Source: Fictibacillus terranigra (GTDB taxonomy: Bacteria; Bacillota; Bacilli; Bacillales; Fictibacillaceae). From it: 64,000 nt of DNA. Each line of letters opens with the position of its first letter. Within the stretch, counting starts at the first letter, position 1. Shown one piece after another: positions 51,870 to 59,903 of this stretch. The stretch covers positions 744,001 through 808,000 of the forward strand of contig NZ_JAUHLN010000001.1 of NCBI RefSeq assembly GCF_030412265.1, in the 5' to 3' direction. Under the pieces are notes generated by a model. It was not told the origin of the DNA and did no database searches. It saw only the letters and a program-made list of their open reading frames with translations. The position numbers and the translations under genes are program-made.

Positions 51870-51983
51870 ATAAACTTGTTTAAGAAATTAACGGGCAAGA
51901 GTTCTAAAAGCACAGAATGATGCTGTAAGGTCGAGATCAAGGAAGTTAAGGAAGAATCCAAAGATGCAACACATGCAGCATAA
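51870..51983 (+). pseudogene. small Cys-pair ORF with in-frame TGA
   Basis: AAAGGAGG at 51855-51862 sits 7 nt before ATA 51870, where an ATG would be expected; the first usable start is TTG 51876, 13 nt away. The frame reads LFKKLTGKSSKSTE, then TGA (51918-51920), then CCKVEIKEVKEESKDATHAA and TAA. The TGA directly precedes a Cys pair. It could come from a duplicated ATG triplet (GAATGCTG to GAATGATGCTG) or a Cys-to-stop change; recoding as selenocysteine is possible in principle, but I see no evidence for it. It is first in the transcript, before arsI. Confidence 0.55.
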
Positions 51984-52007
51984 ATAAACGTAGATGGAGG
52001 TTTTATG

Positions 52008-52451
52008 ATGAAAATGCATGTAGGTATTAATGTCACGGACTTAGAAAGATCTATTGAGTTTTACTCTCAAGTATTTGATTCTGAACCTGTAAAAGTGAAA
52101 GATGACTATGCAAAGTTCTTACTCGAGGATCCACGCCTTAACTTTACGTTAAACCTTAAAAACGAAGTCTCTGGTAATCAGGTTGGTCATTTCGGTTTCC
52201 AAGTGGAAAACGTGGAAGAGGTGCTAAAACACAAGGACCGCTTAGAGAAGTTAGGGTTCTTTGCTCGAGAAGAAATGGATGTTTCTTGCTGCTACGCCAC
52301 TCAGGACAAATTTTGGGTGACGGACCCGAACGGGAATGAATGGGAATTCTTTTACACGAAGAGTGATGTAGAGAGCATGCAAACCGAAGATTCAGCATGT
52401 TGTGCACCGCAGACCCAAAAGATTGAAATTAAAAACAGTTCTTGCTGTTGA
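52008..52451 (+). CDS. arsI: ArsI, carbon-arsenic lyase (organoarsenical dioxygenase)
   Basis: Type I extradiol-like VOC enzyme that cleaves the C-As bond of trivalent methyl- and aryl-arsenicals. ATG 52008 lies 7 nt after GGAGG and gives 147 residues. Probable Fe ligands are His4, His61 (GHFGFQ) and Glu113 (NEWEFFY). The arsenical-binding pair Cys94-Cys95 is in DVSCCYATQDKFW. The tail carries two more pairs (SACCAPQ and SSCC), as in characterised Bacillus ArsI. A terminator follows. Confidence 0.95.
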   Translation: MKMHVGINVTDLERSIEFYSQVFDSEPVKVKDDYAKFLLEDPRLNFTLNLKNEVSGNQVGHFGFQVENVEEVLKHKDRLEKLGFFAREEMDVSCCYATQDKFWVTDPNGNEWEFFYTKSDVESMQTEDSACCAPQTQKIEIKNSSCC

Positions 52452-52464
52452 GACGAATAAAGAG

Positions 52465-52495
52465 AGACCCTCTGAATAGGAGGGTCTTTTTTTAG
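52465..52495 (+). terminator. terminator of arsI
   Basis: AGACCCTC TGAATAG GAGGGTCT hairpin followed by seven T. Confidence 0.9.
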
Positions 52496-52548
52496 GGTTA
52501 GTTCTTTTTGTCCCTCTTTATCGCTGTTCATCATACGGTGGAATTTAG

Positions 52549-52709
52549 GTTAAAATCCAAATCATTGGTGGCTCAGGAACTGGCAAAGGCACTTTAGCAA
52601 AATATATGAGTGAAAATGAAAATATAAGTGGATTGATACAGATCATTATCTTTGGAAAGATGATTCTTTTTCAGAAAATCACCCAATCATTTTAGGAAAG
52701 AATTTTTCG
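52549..52709 (+). pseudogene. decayed P-loop kinase fragment (adenylate kinase/FlaR-like)
   Basis: Starting GTT 52549 (where ATG would be expected) the frame reads KIQIIGGSGTGKGTLAKYMS, a P-loop N-terminus. After SENENI the frame shifts by one base, and the adjoining frame continues WIDTDHYLWKDDSFSENHPI, the normal sequel in this family of small nucleotide kinase-like proteins. The match ends near 52690 and the convergent patatin gene follows. Lost start, a one-base deletion and a missing C-terminal two-thirds mark it as a relic. Confidence 0.72.
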
Positions 52710-52735
52710 GATCAAATACGCGCCGATCCGGACAA

Positions 52736-53692
52736 TCAGCCCCAATTTTTCCCTAAAAATTGAACGGCAGGCTGTAAATTGGTTTTGTTCGCAATTTCAA
52801 TGGCAGTGGGAACCACAGAAGGGTCCGTATAGGACAAGTTAGGGATCCGTGGATTTAACCGGAAAAAACGGTTTCCCAGAAGGTTAGAACTGACCATGGT
52901 CTCATAGTAACCGGATCCACTGCCGACAATCGAAAGAAATGGCAGTAAGGGTTCATTGGGCGATCGGTCCAAAAGGACTCCCCAGTTTGGAGGAAGGTCC
53001 TTCAGATTTTCGGGGCGTATGTTATCTGCACTCACCATTCCCCACCCGTGCGTATCTCTTTTTAACCGAGTGGGGGCTTCTCCTGTTCCAATGGATAATA
53101 CCGCAATTTGATCCAATGGCACTTTGGCTTTACCCACTGCAAACGAAATACTGGCTGTACTGGGGTTAGCTGCTACTACATATCCATCCACGTAGTTTTG
53201 ATAGGCTCGTTGATTCGCGGGAGCACCACTGCTCCGCAGTATGACATCACTCGCTTTTTCATCTAAATAGGGAGACCCGGGAAAGTTGTGAAATAGCACA
53301 GGAGTCCAACGATTCAGCTCCGGTGAATATAATTGAAATGCAGGGACTACTATTCGTTTTTTTAAGTTTTTGAGACGAAGATCTGATGGAAAAAAGGTTC
53401 GTACCGCATTAATGAAACCAGAATAGGGCAATTGCTGGTTAAAAACAGGTCCACCTGGCCGGGAAACGCTGAATGCCGGCAGGATTTTTTCCTTAAAATA
53501 CTGGAATATCTCTTTCGGCGATCTTCCACTTGCTAACGCAAGGGCAGTGAATGAACCGATTGAATTTCCGGCGAAAACGTGGGTGTTTCTAATTAATTTT
53601 GGGTTTTGCTGAACCAGTCTGTTCAAAAGCTGTAAACTTAAAGCACCTAAAGTGCCGCCTCCATCAAAGGTCATGATCCGGTATTTTGTCAA
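52736..53692 (-). CDS. patatin-like phospholipase
   Basis: Serine lipid acyl hydrolase, 318 residues from TTG 53692 (AAAGGAG upstream; the frame is open to 53767). FDGGGTLGALSLQLL is the oxyanion loop, GNSIGSFTALAL the nucleophile elbow (G-N-S-I-G), and YVDGYVVAANPS carries the catalytic Asp (DGY in place of the usual DGG/DGA). CBASS-type and lipid-remodelling patatins share these motifs, but no cyclase or other defence gene is adjacent. It sits between two ars units, in convergence with the relic above. Confidence 0.87.
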   Translation of the reverse strand: MTKYRIMTFDGGGTLGALSLQLLNRLVQQNPKLIRNTHVFAGNSIGSFTALALASGRSPKEIFQYFKEKILPAFSVSRPGGPVFNQQLPYSGFINAVRTFFPSDLRLKNLKKRIVVPAFQLYSPELNRWTPVLFHNFPGSPYLDEKASDVILRSSGAPANQRAYQNYVDGYVVAANPSTASISFAVGKAKVPLDQIAVLSIGTGEAPTRLKRDTHGWGMVSADNIRPENLKDLPPNWGVLLDRSPNEPLLPFLSIVGSGSGYYETMVSSNLLGNRFFRLNPRIPNLSYTDPSVVPTAIEIANKTNLQPAVQFLGKNWG

Positions 53693-53767
53693 AGGTGAAT
53701 TCTCCTTTCTCATCTGGCCACAAGTATCATTCAGTGTATGTTTATCTCGTGTCTGTTGTATGGGCAA

Positions 53768-53921
53768 ATGAATTTTAACCTATTACAGAAGGTGGATAAT
53801 TCACACATAAAGATACAAAAGAAGTTACAAACATGGACTGGATTTTGGCAGCTTCTTTTCCTAATCAACTAGAAGGTCCGTTTGTTGAAGATCCCAGATT
53901 GAGGGTGAACAAAGTTTATTA
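53768..53921. other. intergenic region with possible gene relic
   Basis: Between the patatin start side and the arsR2 promoter. The plus strand contains an open piece near 53830-53910 (MDWILAASFPNQLEGPFVED) that looks protein-like but has no ribosome-binding site and runs into none of its neighbours. Nothing else is recognisable. Confidence 0.3.
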
Positions 53922-53950
53922 TTGCACACATAAGAATATACTTATACAAT
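53922..53950 (+). promoter_or_regulatory. promoter and operator of the arsR-arsB-arsC operon
   Basis: TTGCAC at 53922-53927, 17-nt spacer, TACAAT at 53945-53950. The spacer holds the inverted repeat ATAAG-N6-CTTAT (53930-53945), a candidate operator for the adjacent ArsR. It differs from the ATCAA-N6-TTGAT sites of the arsI module. Confidence 0.7.
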
Positions 53951-53987
53951 GATGGAGTAAAAAGATGTTGTTAGGAGGTGTTTATCG

Positions 53988-54335
53988 ATGATATTCAATC
54001 AAACAATGGAATTAGAGACCGCAGCGAGCATTTTAAAGCTATTAGGCGATAAAACGAGATTAGCCATGGTAAAGATTCTCTCAGAAAACGAATGCTGCGT
54101 GTGTGAATTTGTCGATCTCTTTGAAATGAGTCAGCCTGCTGTTAGCCAGCATTTACGGAAACTAAGGGACAGCGGTTTGGTGAAAGAGCGTAGAAAGGGG
54201 CAGTGGATTTATTATTCACTCAACTCCTCCTATCCGTATCATCCGTACGTCCTACAAGTCATTCAGGGCGTACCGAGTCAACGTTATCGTATTGAAGAAT
54301 TAGAAACACAGGGAAAGCGAATTTCTTGTGATTAA
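53988..54335 (+). CDS. arsR: ArsR-family arsenite-responsive repressor
   Basis: It has 115 residues; ATG 53988 with AGGAGG upstream. LKLLGDKTRLAMVKILSENE starts the winged helix, the metal site is ECCVCEFVDLF (three Cys), and the recognition helix is SQPAVSQHLRKLRDSGLV. GQWIYYSLN forms the wing. It is a different subfamily from the ArsR at 51323 and probably senses inorganic arsenite. First gene of arsRBC. Confidence 0.93.
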   Translation: MIFNQTMELETAASILKLLGDKTRLAMVKILSENECCVCEFVDLFEMSQPAVSQHLRKLRDSGLVKERRKGQWIYYSLNSSYPYHPYVLQVIQGVPSQRYRIEELETQGKRISCD

Positions 54336-54353
54336 GTAGGAGGTATCAGTTCT

Positions 54354-55652
54354 GTGGGGTCAGTCATTATTGCCAGCATCATCTTCTTAGTCACACTGAC
54401 GCTTGTGATCTGGCAGCCGAGAGGCCTTAACATCGGATGGAGTGCATGTGGAGGAGCGATTCTTGCTCTTATCTTTCAAGTGGTCTCCTTCCAGGATGTG
54501 ATCGCCGTAACAGGCATTGTTTGGAATGCAACCCTTGCCTTTGTTGCTGTTATTATTATTTCACTCATTTTAGATGAGATCGGATTTTTTGAATGGGCCG
54601 CCCTTCATATGGCTAGCTTTGCCAAAGGGAACGGCATAAAGATGTTCTTGCTGGTGACGGTGCTCGGAGCAGTCGTTGCCGCTTTTTTCGCCAACGATGG
54701 AGCAGCGTTAATTTTAACGCCAATTGTTCTGGCCATGGTTCGAAATTTGAAATTCGAACACAAGATGATCCTGCCGTTCATCATGGCCAGTGGATTCATC
54801 GCTGATACTACATCGTTACCGCTCGTGGTCAGTAACCTGGTAAACATCGTTTCGGCTGACTTTTTCGGCATTAGTTTTTCGACCTATGCCAGCCGAATGA
54901 TTATTCCAAATATCTTTAGCTTACTGGCGAGTATTTTGGTGTTGTATCTTTACTTTAGAAAAAGCATTCCAAACACCTATGACGTCAACCAGTTAAAGAG
55001 GCCAGTGGATGCCATCAAAGATCGGAAGATGTTTAAATCGTCTTGGTTTGTATTGGCAGCGTTACTTGTGGGTTACTTTGTGGGGGAATTCTTCTCAGTA
55101 CCTGTTTCGGTTATCGCTGGAGTGATTGCGATTGTTTTCTTGCAAACGGCAAGAAAAAGCTCAGCCGTTCAAACGAAAACCGTCCTCAAAGGGGCACCGT
55201 GGGCCGTCGTATTCTTCTCGATCGGGATGTATGTGGTCGTGTACGGACTGCGTAACGTAGGATTGACCAATCTCTTAGCGGATCTCATTCAATCTGTGAC
55301 ACATCATGGATTGTTTATCGGAACCATCGGTATGGGCTTTATCGCTGCGATAATTTCGTCGGTTATGAATAACATGCCGACCGTCATGATTGACGCATTA
55401 GCAATCTCTGACACCCACACGACAGGAGCCATGAGAGAAGCCTTGATTTATGCGAACGTCATTGGATCGGACTTAGGACCAAAGCTGACACCAATCGGTT
55501 CATTGGCGACATTGCTTTGGCTGCATGTCTTAAACACAAAAGGCGTCAAGATCTCTTGGGGTTATTACTTCAAAGTGGGAATCGTCTTGACAGTACCGAC
55601 GTTATTCATTACCCTAACGGGCCTCTATATTTGGTTAACCACTATTCATTAA
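54354..55652 (+). CDS. arsB: arsenite efflux membrane protein ArsB
   Basis: Exports arsenite (and antimonite) using the proton gradient. It has 432 residues with about twelve membrane spans. GTG 54354 follows AGGAGGTATCAG. Conserved segments include [19 protein letters not shown] (about residues 105-123) and [18 protein letters not shown] (about 147-164). The alternative family ACR3 has a different N-terminus. It lies between its regulator and the reductase. Confidence 0.95.
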   Translation: MGSVIIASIIFLVTLTLVIWQPRGLNIGWSACGGAILALIFQVVSFQDVIAVTGIVWNATLAFVAVIIISLILDEIGFFEWAALHMASFAKGNGIKMFLLVTVLGAVVAAFFANDGAALILTPIVLAMVRNLKFEHKMILPFIMASGFIADTTSLPLVVSNLVNIVSADFFGISFSTYASRMIIPNIFSLLASILVLYLYFRKSIPNTYDVNQLKRPVDAIKDRKMFKSSWFVLAALLVGYFVGEFFSVPVSVIAGVIAIVFLQTARKSSAVQTKTVLKGAPWAVVFFSIGMYVVVYGLRNVGLTNLLADLIQSVTHHGLFIGTIGMGFIAAIISSVMNNMPTVMIDALAISDTHTTGAMREALIYANVIGSDLGPKLTPIGSLATLLWLHVLNTKGVKISWGYYFKVGIVLTVPTLFITLTGLYIWLTTIH

Positions 55653-55674
55653 TTCTTTAAAGGAGTGTTTCACA

Positions 55675-56094
55675 ATGGCCATAAAAACAATTTACTTCTT
55701 ATGTACTGGAAACTCTTGCAGAAGCCAAATGGCTGAGGGATGGGCAAAGAAGCATTTAGGTGACGAATGGGACGTGAAAAGTGCTGGAATCGAAGCTCAT
55801 GGTCTTAACCCAAATGCGGTAAAAGCGATGAAAGAAGCAGGCATCGATATCTCAAAGCAGACTTCTGATATCATTGATCCAGAAATCTTGAACAATGCAG
55901 ACCTCGTCGTTACTCTTTGCGGGGACGCAGCAGACAAATGCCCAATGACACCACCTCATGTGAAACGTGATCACTGGGGATTTGACGATCCAGCGAAAGC
56001 TCAGGGAACAGAAGAAGAAAAGTGGAAGTTCTTCCAACGTGTACGGGATGAAATCGGGGCTCGCATCGCAACGTTTGCTAAAACGGGAGAGTAA
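55675..56094 (+). CDS. arsC: arsenate reductase, thioredoxin-coupled
   Basis: Reduces arsenate to arsenite for export by ArsB. It has 139 residues with the LMW-phosphatase-like loop CTGNSCRS (Cys10, Cys15) and the relay cysteines Cys82 and Cys89 ([14 protein letters not shown]), the full set of the thioredoxin-linked class. The electrons should come from TrxB/TrxA. AAAGGAGTGTTTCACA precedes ATG. Confidence 0.97.
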   Translation: MAIKTIYFLCTGNSCRSQMAEGWAKKHLGDEWDVKSAGIEAHGLNPNAVKAMKEAGIDISKQTSDIIDPEILNNADLVVTLCGDAADKCPMTPPHVKRDHWGFDDPAKAQGTEEEKWKFFQRVRDEIGARIATFAKTGE

Positions 56095-56095
56095 A

Positions 56096-56131
56096 AGGAA
56101 AGTGCCAAGGGGGAACTCTTGGCACTTTCTC
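56096..56131 (+). terminator. terminator of the arsRBC operon
   Basis: AAAGTGCCAAG / CTTGGCACTTT hairpin starting just after the arsC stop, then TCTCTAATT (weak T-run). Confidence 0.75.
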
Positions 56132-56297
56132 TAATTAATATATAATCAATTGCTTATATGAAAAAGGGATGGATATAAAGCGTTTAAACTCTGCAATTTA
56201 CGAAGCGATAAACCTGATGATCTATCAAAGGAAAATGGCTTTAGATAGAGAAGTTTTAGTGAGAATTAACCCCATTTTAAAGAAAAGGAGAGATCAA

Positions 56298-56723
56298 ATG
56301 ATGTACGAACAAAAAACAAAAGAGACCGACAGAAGTGTTGTTGAGTTCATTGAAAATGTGGAAAGCCCTAAAAAACGTGAAGACGCATATAAGTTATTAG
56401 ATATTTTTACTGAAACAACCGGTTATGAAGCAAAGATGTGGGGGCCCAGTATCATTGGATTTGGTTCATATCATTATAAATATGAATCCGGTCATGAAGG
56501 CGATGCGCCGTTAGTTGGCTTTTCACCCCGCAAAGCAAAAATCAGTTTGTATTTTGCCACGGGGGACACGAAACGGGAGGAATTGTTAAAGGACTTTGGG
56601 AAACATACCACAGGTAAAGCGTGTGTGTACATAAATAAAATGGCCGATATTGATGTTGATGTTTTAAAAACGTTAATCAGTCAATCCGTAAGGTTTTTGA
56701 AAGAGACGTATTCAATTTCTTGA
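56298..56723 (+). CDS. DUF1801-type protein (YdhG-like)
   Basis: It has 141 residues from ATG 56298 (AAAGGAGAG upstream); the frame extends back to 56169 but that part has no good start and does not match the family. Family features are KREDAYKLLDIFTETTGYEA, WGPSIIGFGSYHYKYESG and VGFSPRKAKISLYFA. Iron chaperone-like fold; function unknown. It is the first gene past the ars operon. Confidence 0.85.
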   Translation: MMYEQKTKETDRSVVEFIENVESPKKREDAYKLLDIFTETTGYEAKMWGPSIIGFGSYHYKYESGHEGDAPLVGFSPRKAKISLYFATGDTKREELLKDFGKHTTGKACVYINKMADIDVDVLKTLISQSVRFLKETYSIS

Positions 56724-56823
56724 CTGATTTTTTGCTTTCAGCTGGAGCGCCGGTTTCTGGTGATTCATCATAATTTGGCGGAGGAAGGGGGAATTAACGA
56801 AAAGAAGTTGTAAGGAGTGCCTT

Positions 56824-57276
56824 ATGAAACAATTTGTTTTGGTTATTTTTCTCATGGCTGCTTATAGTATTTATCCAACACACGCCAATGCGATTTCAAT
56901 GCCGTGCGGTTTAATTTTAGAACCAGTTGATAATAAATTGATCAATGCCAAGGGTGCAGCATTGATGTATAAAGTTCAGCTGCCCCCATCGAAGATCAGC
57001 AGAACAAATATAAGTATTCTCGCAGTTCACATCCCTGAACCATCCTCTTACGGCAATTACGATAGTTATGAGGGGTATGCGTCAATACCAGAAGAAATCA
57101 GCTGGAGGTTTAGGCTTTATCCTACCCGGGAAACGGATAGTCCGACTTGGGCTGGAAGATTCGATTTCATTTCTGCTGAAATGAAGAATGCTGACATTCA
57201 GGTACGGCCTTCTAATTCGAATACTCAAACATTAGGTCCCGCAATAATAACGAACAATATAGTTAACTGTAAGTAG
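56824..57276 (+). CDS. secreted hypothetical protein, 150 residues
   Basis: A signal peptide is clear: MKQFVLVIFLMAAYSIYPTH followed by ANA, cleavage likely after residue 23-24. The mature part has two Cys (PCGLI near the start and NCK at the end), which could form a disulfide, and is otherwise rich in beta-forming residues. I recognise no domain. GTAAGGAG precedes ATG. Confidence 0.65.
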   Translation: MKQFVLVIFLMAAYSIYPTHANAISMPCGLILEPVDNKLINAKGAALMYKVQLPPSKISRTNISILAVHIPEPSSYGNYDSYEGYASIPEEISWRFRLYPTRETDSPTWAGRFDFISAEMKNADIQVRPSNSNTQTLGPAIITNNIVNCK

Positions 57277-57459
57277 GATCTTCAACTAACAGATATTTCA
57301 ACATAAAATTTTGCCTATCCGCCATCTCATTGGCGGCTGTCTTTTAGAACAGGCTATGTTGATCTTGAAAAAATGATTAAATAATAGTTATTCATGTGGT
57401 TGAATATAATGAGGCTCGATGATTAAAAAACAAATCGTATGCTAAGGAGTCGGTTTATA

Positions 57460-57858
57460 ATGGGGAAGATTACACCATTCTTAATGTTCCAAAACGGCAA
57501 GGCAGAAGAAGCGATGAATTATTACACATCACTGATTGAGGATTCAGAAATTACGAGTATTGTCCGATACGGTGCCAATGAAAACGGAGACGAAGGAACT
57601 GTCATGAAGGCTTCCTTTTCCTTAAAAGGGCAAGAATTTATGTGCATCGACAGTAATGTGAAGCATGAGTTTTCCTTTACCCCTTCGTTCTCAATCTATG
57701 TTGCTTGTGATTCTGAAGAGGAGATTGGCCATCTTTATCAGAAACTCATTGAAGACGGACAAGCACTTATGCCATTAGACGATTATGGCTTCAGTACAAA
57801 ATTTGGCTGGCTTAATGACCGGTTCGGAGTTTCGTGGCAACTAGATTTGCCTAAATAA
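57460..57858 (+). CDS. VOC-family protein, PhnB/3-dmu-9_3-mt type
   Basis: It has 132 residues from ATG 57460 (AAGGAG upstream); the frame is open a little further. KITPFLMFQNGKAEEAMNYY at the N-terminus, IDSNVKHEFSFTPSFSIYV in the middle and GWLNDRFGVSWQLDLPK at the end are characteristic of the PhnB-like VOC family. No metal-ligand set for an enzymatic VOC is obvious. Function unknown. It stands alone. Confidence 0.85.
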   Translation: MGKITPFLMFQNGKAEEAMNYYTSLIEDSEITSIVRYGANENGDEGTVMKASFSLKGQEFMCIDSNVKHEFSFTPSFSIYVACDSEEEIGHLYQKLIEDGQALMPLDDYGFSTKFGWLNDRFGVSWQLDLPK

Positions 57859-58056
57859 ATTTGTAGAAAAGCGGCCAACCAGGAAAAGTAAATTCCATCG
57901 TATGGGTGAACGAAGAAAACGATTAAGAGCATACAGCTTTTCTTTAAGTCTTCGATTTCTTTTTCCAAGCGCCCAATCTTTTGGCTTAATTATATAAGGA
58001 TTTTATTTTACAGAACGGCACGATTTAACTAGCTGTCGTGGTCTTACATCACCATA

Positions 58057-58092
58057 AAAAAACATGGGCTAACAAATGCCCATGTTTTTTTA
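58057..58092 (-). terminator. terminator between VOC gene and monooxygenase gene
   Basis: AAAACATGGGC / GCCCATGTTTT hairpin with a T-run on the plus side and A/T-rich on the other, just past the minus-strand gene. It can serve both strands. Confidence 0.7.
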
Positions 58093-58386
58093 TTATTTGA
58101 TCTGTTTACCATTAAAAACTTTAAGCTCCATCGGACGTCTGAGATAATCACTCGCCTTGGCAACAAAAGAAGTAAAATGTTTGCTCTTATTGTGAGCATC
58201 CACTGCCTCTAAGTCTTCCCACACTTCAACCATCATGTAGGCATGTTCTTCTTCCGTATCTTTGAACAGGTCGTATGCCATATTTCCGCTTTCCGCTCTG
58301 GAAGCTGAAATCAGCCCCTGAATTTCTTGTACAAATGCCTCTTCTTTTTCTGGATTCACAAAATTTCTTGCATGAATAATAATCAT
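58093..58386 (-). CDS. antibiotic biosynthesis monooxygenase (ABM) domain protein
   Basis: YcnE-like small protein, 97 residues from ATG 58386 (GAAGGG upstream of the ATG 58398 leaves too little space). HARNFVNPEKEEAFVQEIQG at the N-terminus, SGNMAYDLFKDTEEEHAYMM in the centre and the DAHNKSKHF helix follow the ABM ferredoxin-like fold. Probably a quinol or heme-degrading monooxygenase type. It lies after the nitroreductase gene and the MarR gene and likely shares their control. Confidence 0.83.
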   Translation of the reverse strand: MIIIHARNFVNPEKEEAFVQEIQGLISASRAESGNMAYDLFKDTEEEHAYMMVEVWEDLEAVDAHNKSKHFTSFVAKASDYLRRPMELKVFNGKQIK

Positions 58387-58416
58387 TTTTGATTTCATCC
58401 CTTCGTTATTAACAAT

Positions 58417-59052
58417 TTATTTCCATTCTGCTACTTTTTCAACAGGCAATCGTACGGAAGGATAGCCAGGATTGGCTGCTTTTCCGATAGAAATCAGCAT
58501 AACAGGAACGTAGCGGTCTTTATCCATTCCGAACGCTTCGGCAATTTTATCCTTTTCAAAACCGCCGATTGGGCAAGTGTCATAGCCATGGGCACGGGCA
58601 GCCAGCATTAGATTCATTGAAACAAGTCCGCCGTCGATCAATACATTATTTTTATTATCCTCAGGATCCAAAGTGGAGAAATATCCACTGAGTTTAGCCA
58701 TCATCTTTTCTTTTACATCTTGAGGCATAAACCCAAGTTCCACGGCTTTGCTGTAGATTTCTTCTCCGTTGTCAAAGTTGTTTAAATCGCCAAATACAGC
58801 GATCATGGCAGCAGAAGTTTCCACTTGGGACTGATTGAAACGTGCAAGAGGCAATAATGTTTCTTTCGCTTCATCACTCTCGATGACGAGGAAACGCCAA
58901 GGCTGCATGTTGACAGAAGAAGGTGCCAATGTTGCTTTGGAAAGAATTTCAGTCATTTCTTCTTTGCTGATCTTAACGGATGGATCGTAATACCGAATAG
59001 AACGGCGTCCAGTTAAGATCTCGTTATAGTTATTCATCAGTGTTGTATACAT
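58417..59052 (-). CDS. nitroreductase family protein
   Basis: FMN-dependent oxidoreductase, 211 residues from ATG 59052 (AGGAGAG upstream). The FMN-binding start GRRSIRYYDPSVKISKEEM, APSSVNMQPWRFLV (about residues 44-57) and the C-terminal DTCPIGGFEKDKIAEAFGM with VPVMLISIGKAA match the family. Likely an oxygen-insensitive quinone or nitro reductase; it lies in a set with MarR and ABM, common in electrophile stress response. Confidence 0.9.
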   Translation of the reverse strand: MYTTLMNNYNEILTGRRSIRYYDPSVKISKEEMTEILSKATLAPSSVNMQPWRFLVIESDEAKETLLPLARFNQSQVETSAAMIAVFGDLNNFDNGEEIYSKAVELGFMPQDVKEKMMAKLSGYFSTLDPEDNKNNVLIDGGLVSMNLMLAARAHGYDTCPIGGFEKDKIAEAFGMDKDRYVPVMLISIGKAANPGYPSVRLPVEKVAEWK

Positions 59053-59100
59053 GAGCAAACTCTCCTCTTTCTAATGTTGTTTTTCTAAGATGTCCGAAGG

Positions 59101-59532
59101 TTAACCCTCAATTTGATCAGCATTGCGCTGCATACGTTCAAGCATGTCAACAAGGACAGGCAGTTCTTCCTCTTTAAAGCCCTTCAGAAGATTCGAGACG
59201 AACTGATCTCTTTCTTTTCGATAGGAAAGGATTTCATTGCGGCCCTGATCCGTAAGAGCGACCAGGGTTTCCCTGTTATCCTTCGGGTTTTTACGCCTTG
59301 ATACCTTGCCGGAGGCTTCAAGCTGCTTTAAATGTCGGGTAACAGCCGCAGGATCAATGTTCACTGCTTTTTGCAGTGAGGACTGGCTGATTTCTTTCAT
59401 CTCATATAAATGCTGAAGAAGTTCGAGGCGAGATTGGCTGATACCGGTACATCTCTCAAACTTCGGACTGATTTGATTGTGAAGTTCTCTTAATATATAG
59501 GCGATATGGGTTCTCGCACATGAATGATCCAT
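59101..59532 (-). CDS. MarR-family transcriptional regulator
   Basis: It has 143 residues. The winged helix spans about residues 30-110 (SQSSLQKAVNIDPAAVTRHL is the recognition helix; SRRKNPKDNRETLVAL the wing). Cys5 and Cys28 are present and could act as redox or electrophile sensors, as in YodB/OhrR relatives. Probably represses itself and the downstream nitroreductase and monooxygenase genes. Confidence 0.88.
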   Translation of the reverse strand: MDHSCARTHIAYILRELHNQISPKFERCTGISQSRLELLQHLYEMKEISQSSLQKAVNIDPAAVTRHLKQLEASGKVSRRKNPKDNRETLVALTDQGRNEILSYRKERDQFVSNLLKGFKEEELPVLVDMLERMQRNADQIEG

Positions 59533-59579
59533 GTTAAATCTCCTCTTTCGAATTCAAAAAATGATGAAAGAAATAATAT

Positions 59580-59606
59580 TTGACACCTCAATATTTGATA
59601 CGTCAA
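59580..59606. promoter_or_regulatory. pair of MarR-type operators TTGA-N4-TCAA
   Basis: TTGACACCTCAA at 59580-59591 and TTGATACGTCAA at 59595-59606, centres 15 bp apart, about 50 nt upstream of the MarR gene start. Their position before the operon makes them likely autoregulatory sites. Confidence 0.6.
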
Positions 59607-59684
59607 CTAATATAACGCTGCTTTTCAAAAAAATCAAGGGCAATGCTCAATTTAGGACATCAAGGCGATGATTTCAGCCATTGA

Positions 59685-59716
59685 TGAGACCTGCCGTATT
59701 CGGCAGGTCTTTTTGT
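59685..59716 (+). terminator. isolated terminator
   Basis: GAGACCTGCC / GGCAGGTCTTTTT hairpin with a T-run on the plus strand. There is no plus-strand gene for more than 1.5 kb upstream; it may be left from a lost gene. The rest of the gap from 59607 to 59903 shows nothing recognisable. Confidence 0.7.
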
Positions 59717-59903
59717 TATACCATGATTCAACTTTAGAAAGTTCTCATTCAACAATGCAATTCTGTAAGGGAAAAATTCAGAGGCCATGTGCTAATCGCG
59801 GAATCAGTTATAACGTATAGATAAATTGTTGTTGTGTCACTCGGAGGCTCCTTTCAAGTTAAAAAATGCTGAGCTTTTACCAGTGCAGCCCTTTGGTTTG
59901 GAA

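Noticed and set aside
51918-51920. Selenocysteine reading of the TGA in the small ars-linked ORF
   Set aside because: No SECIS-like hairpin or selenium genes are visible, most bacilli lack the machinery, and the misplaced start codon favours decay; kept only as a testable alternative.
57783-57968. Minus-strand ORF beginning MEKEIEDLKK with a short coiled-coil look
   Set aside because: It lacks a ribosome-binding site and its second half overlaps the VOC gene end on the opposite strand.
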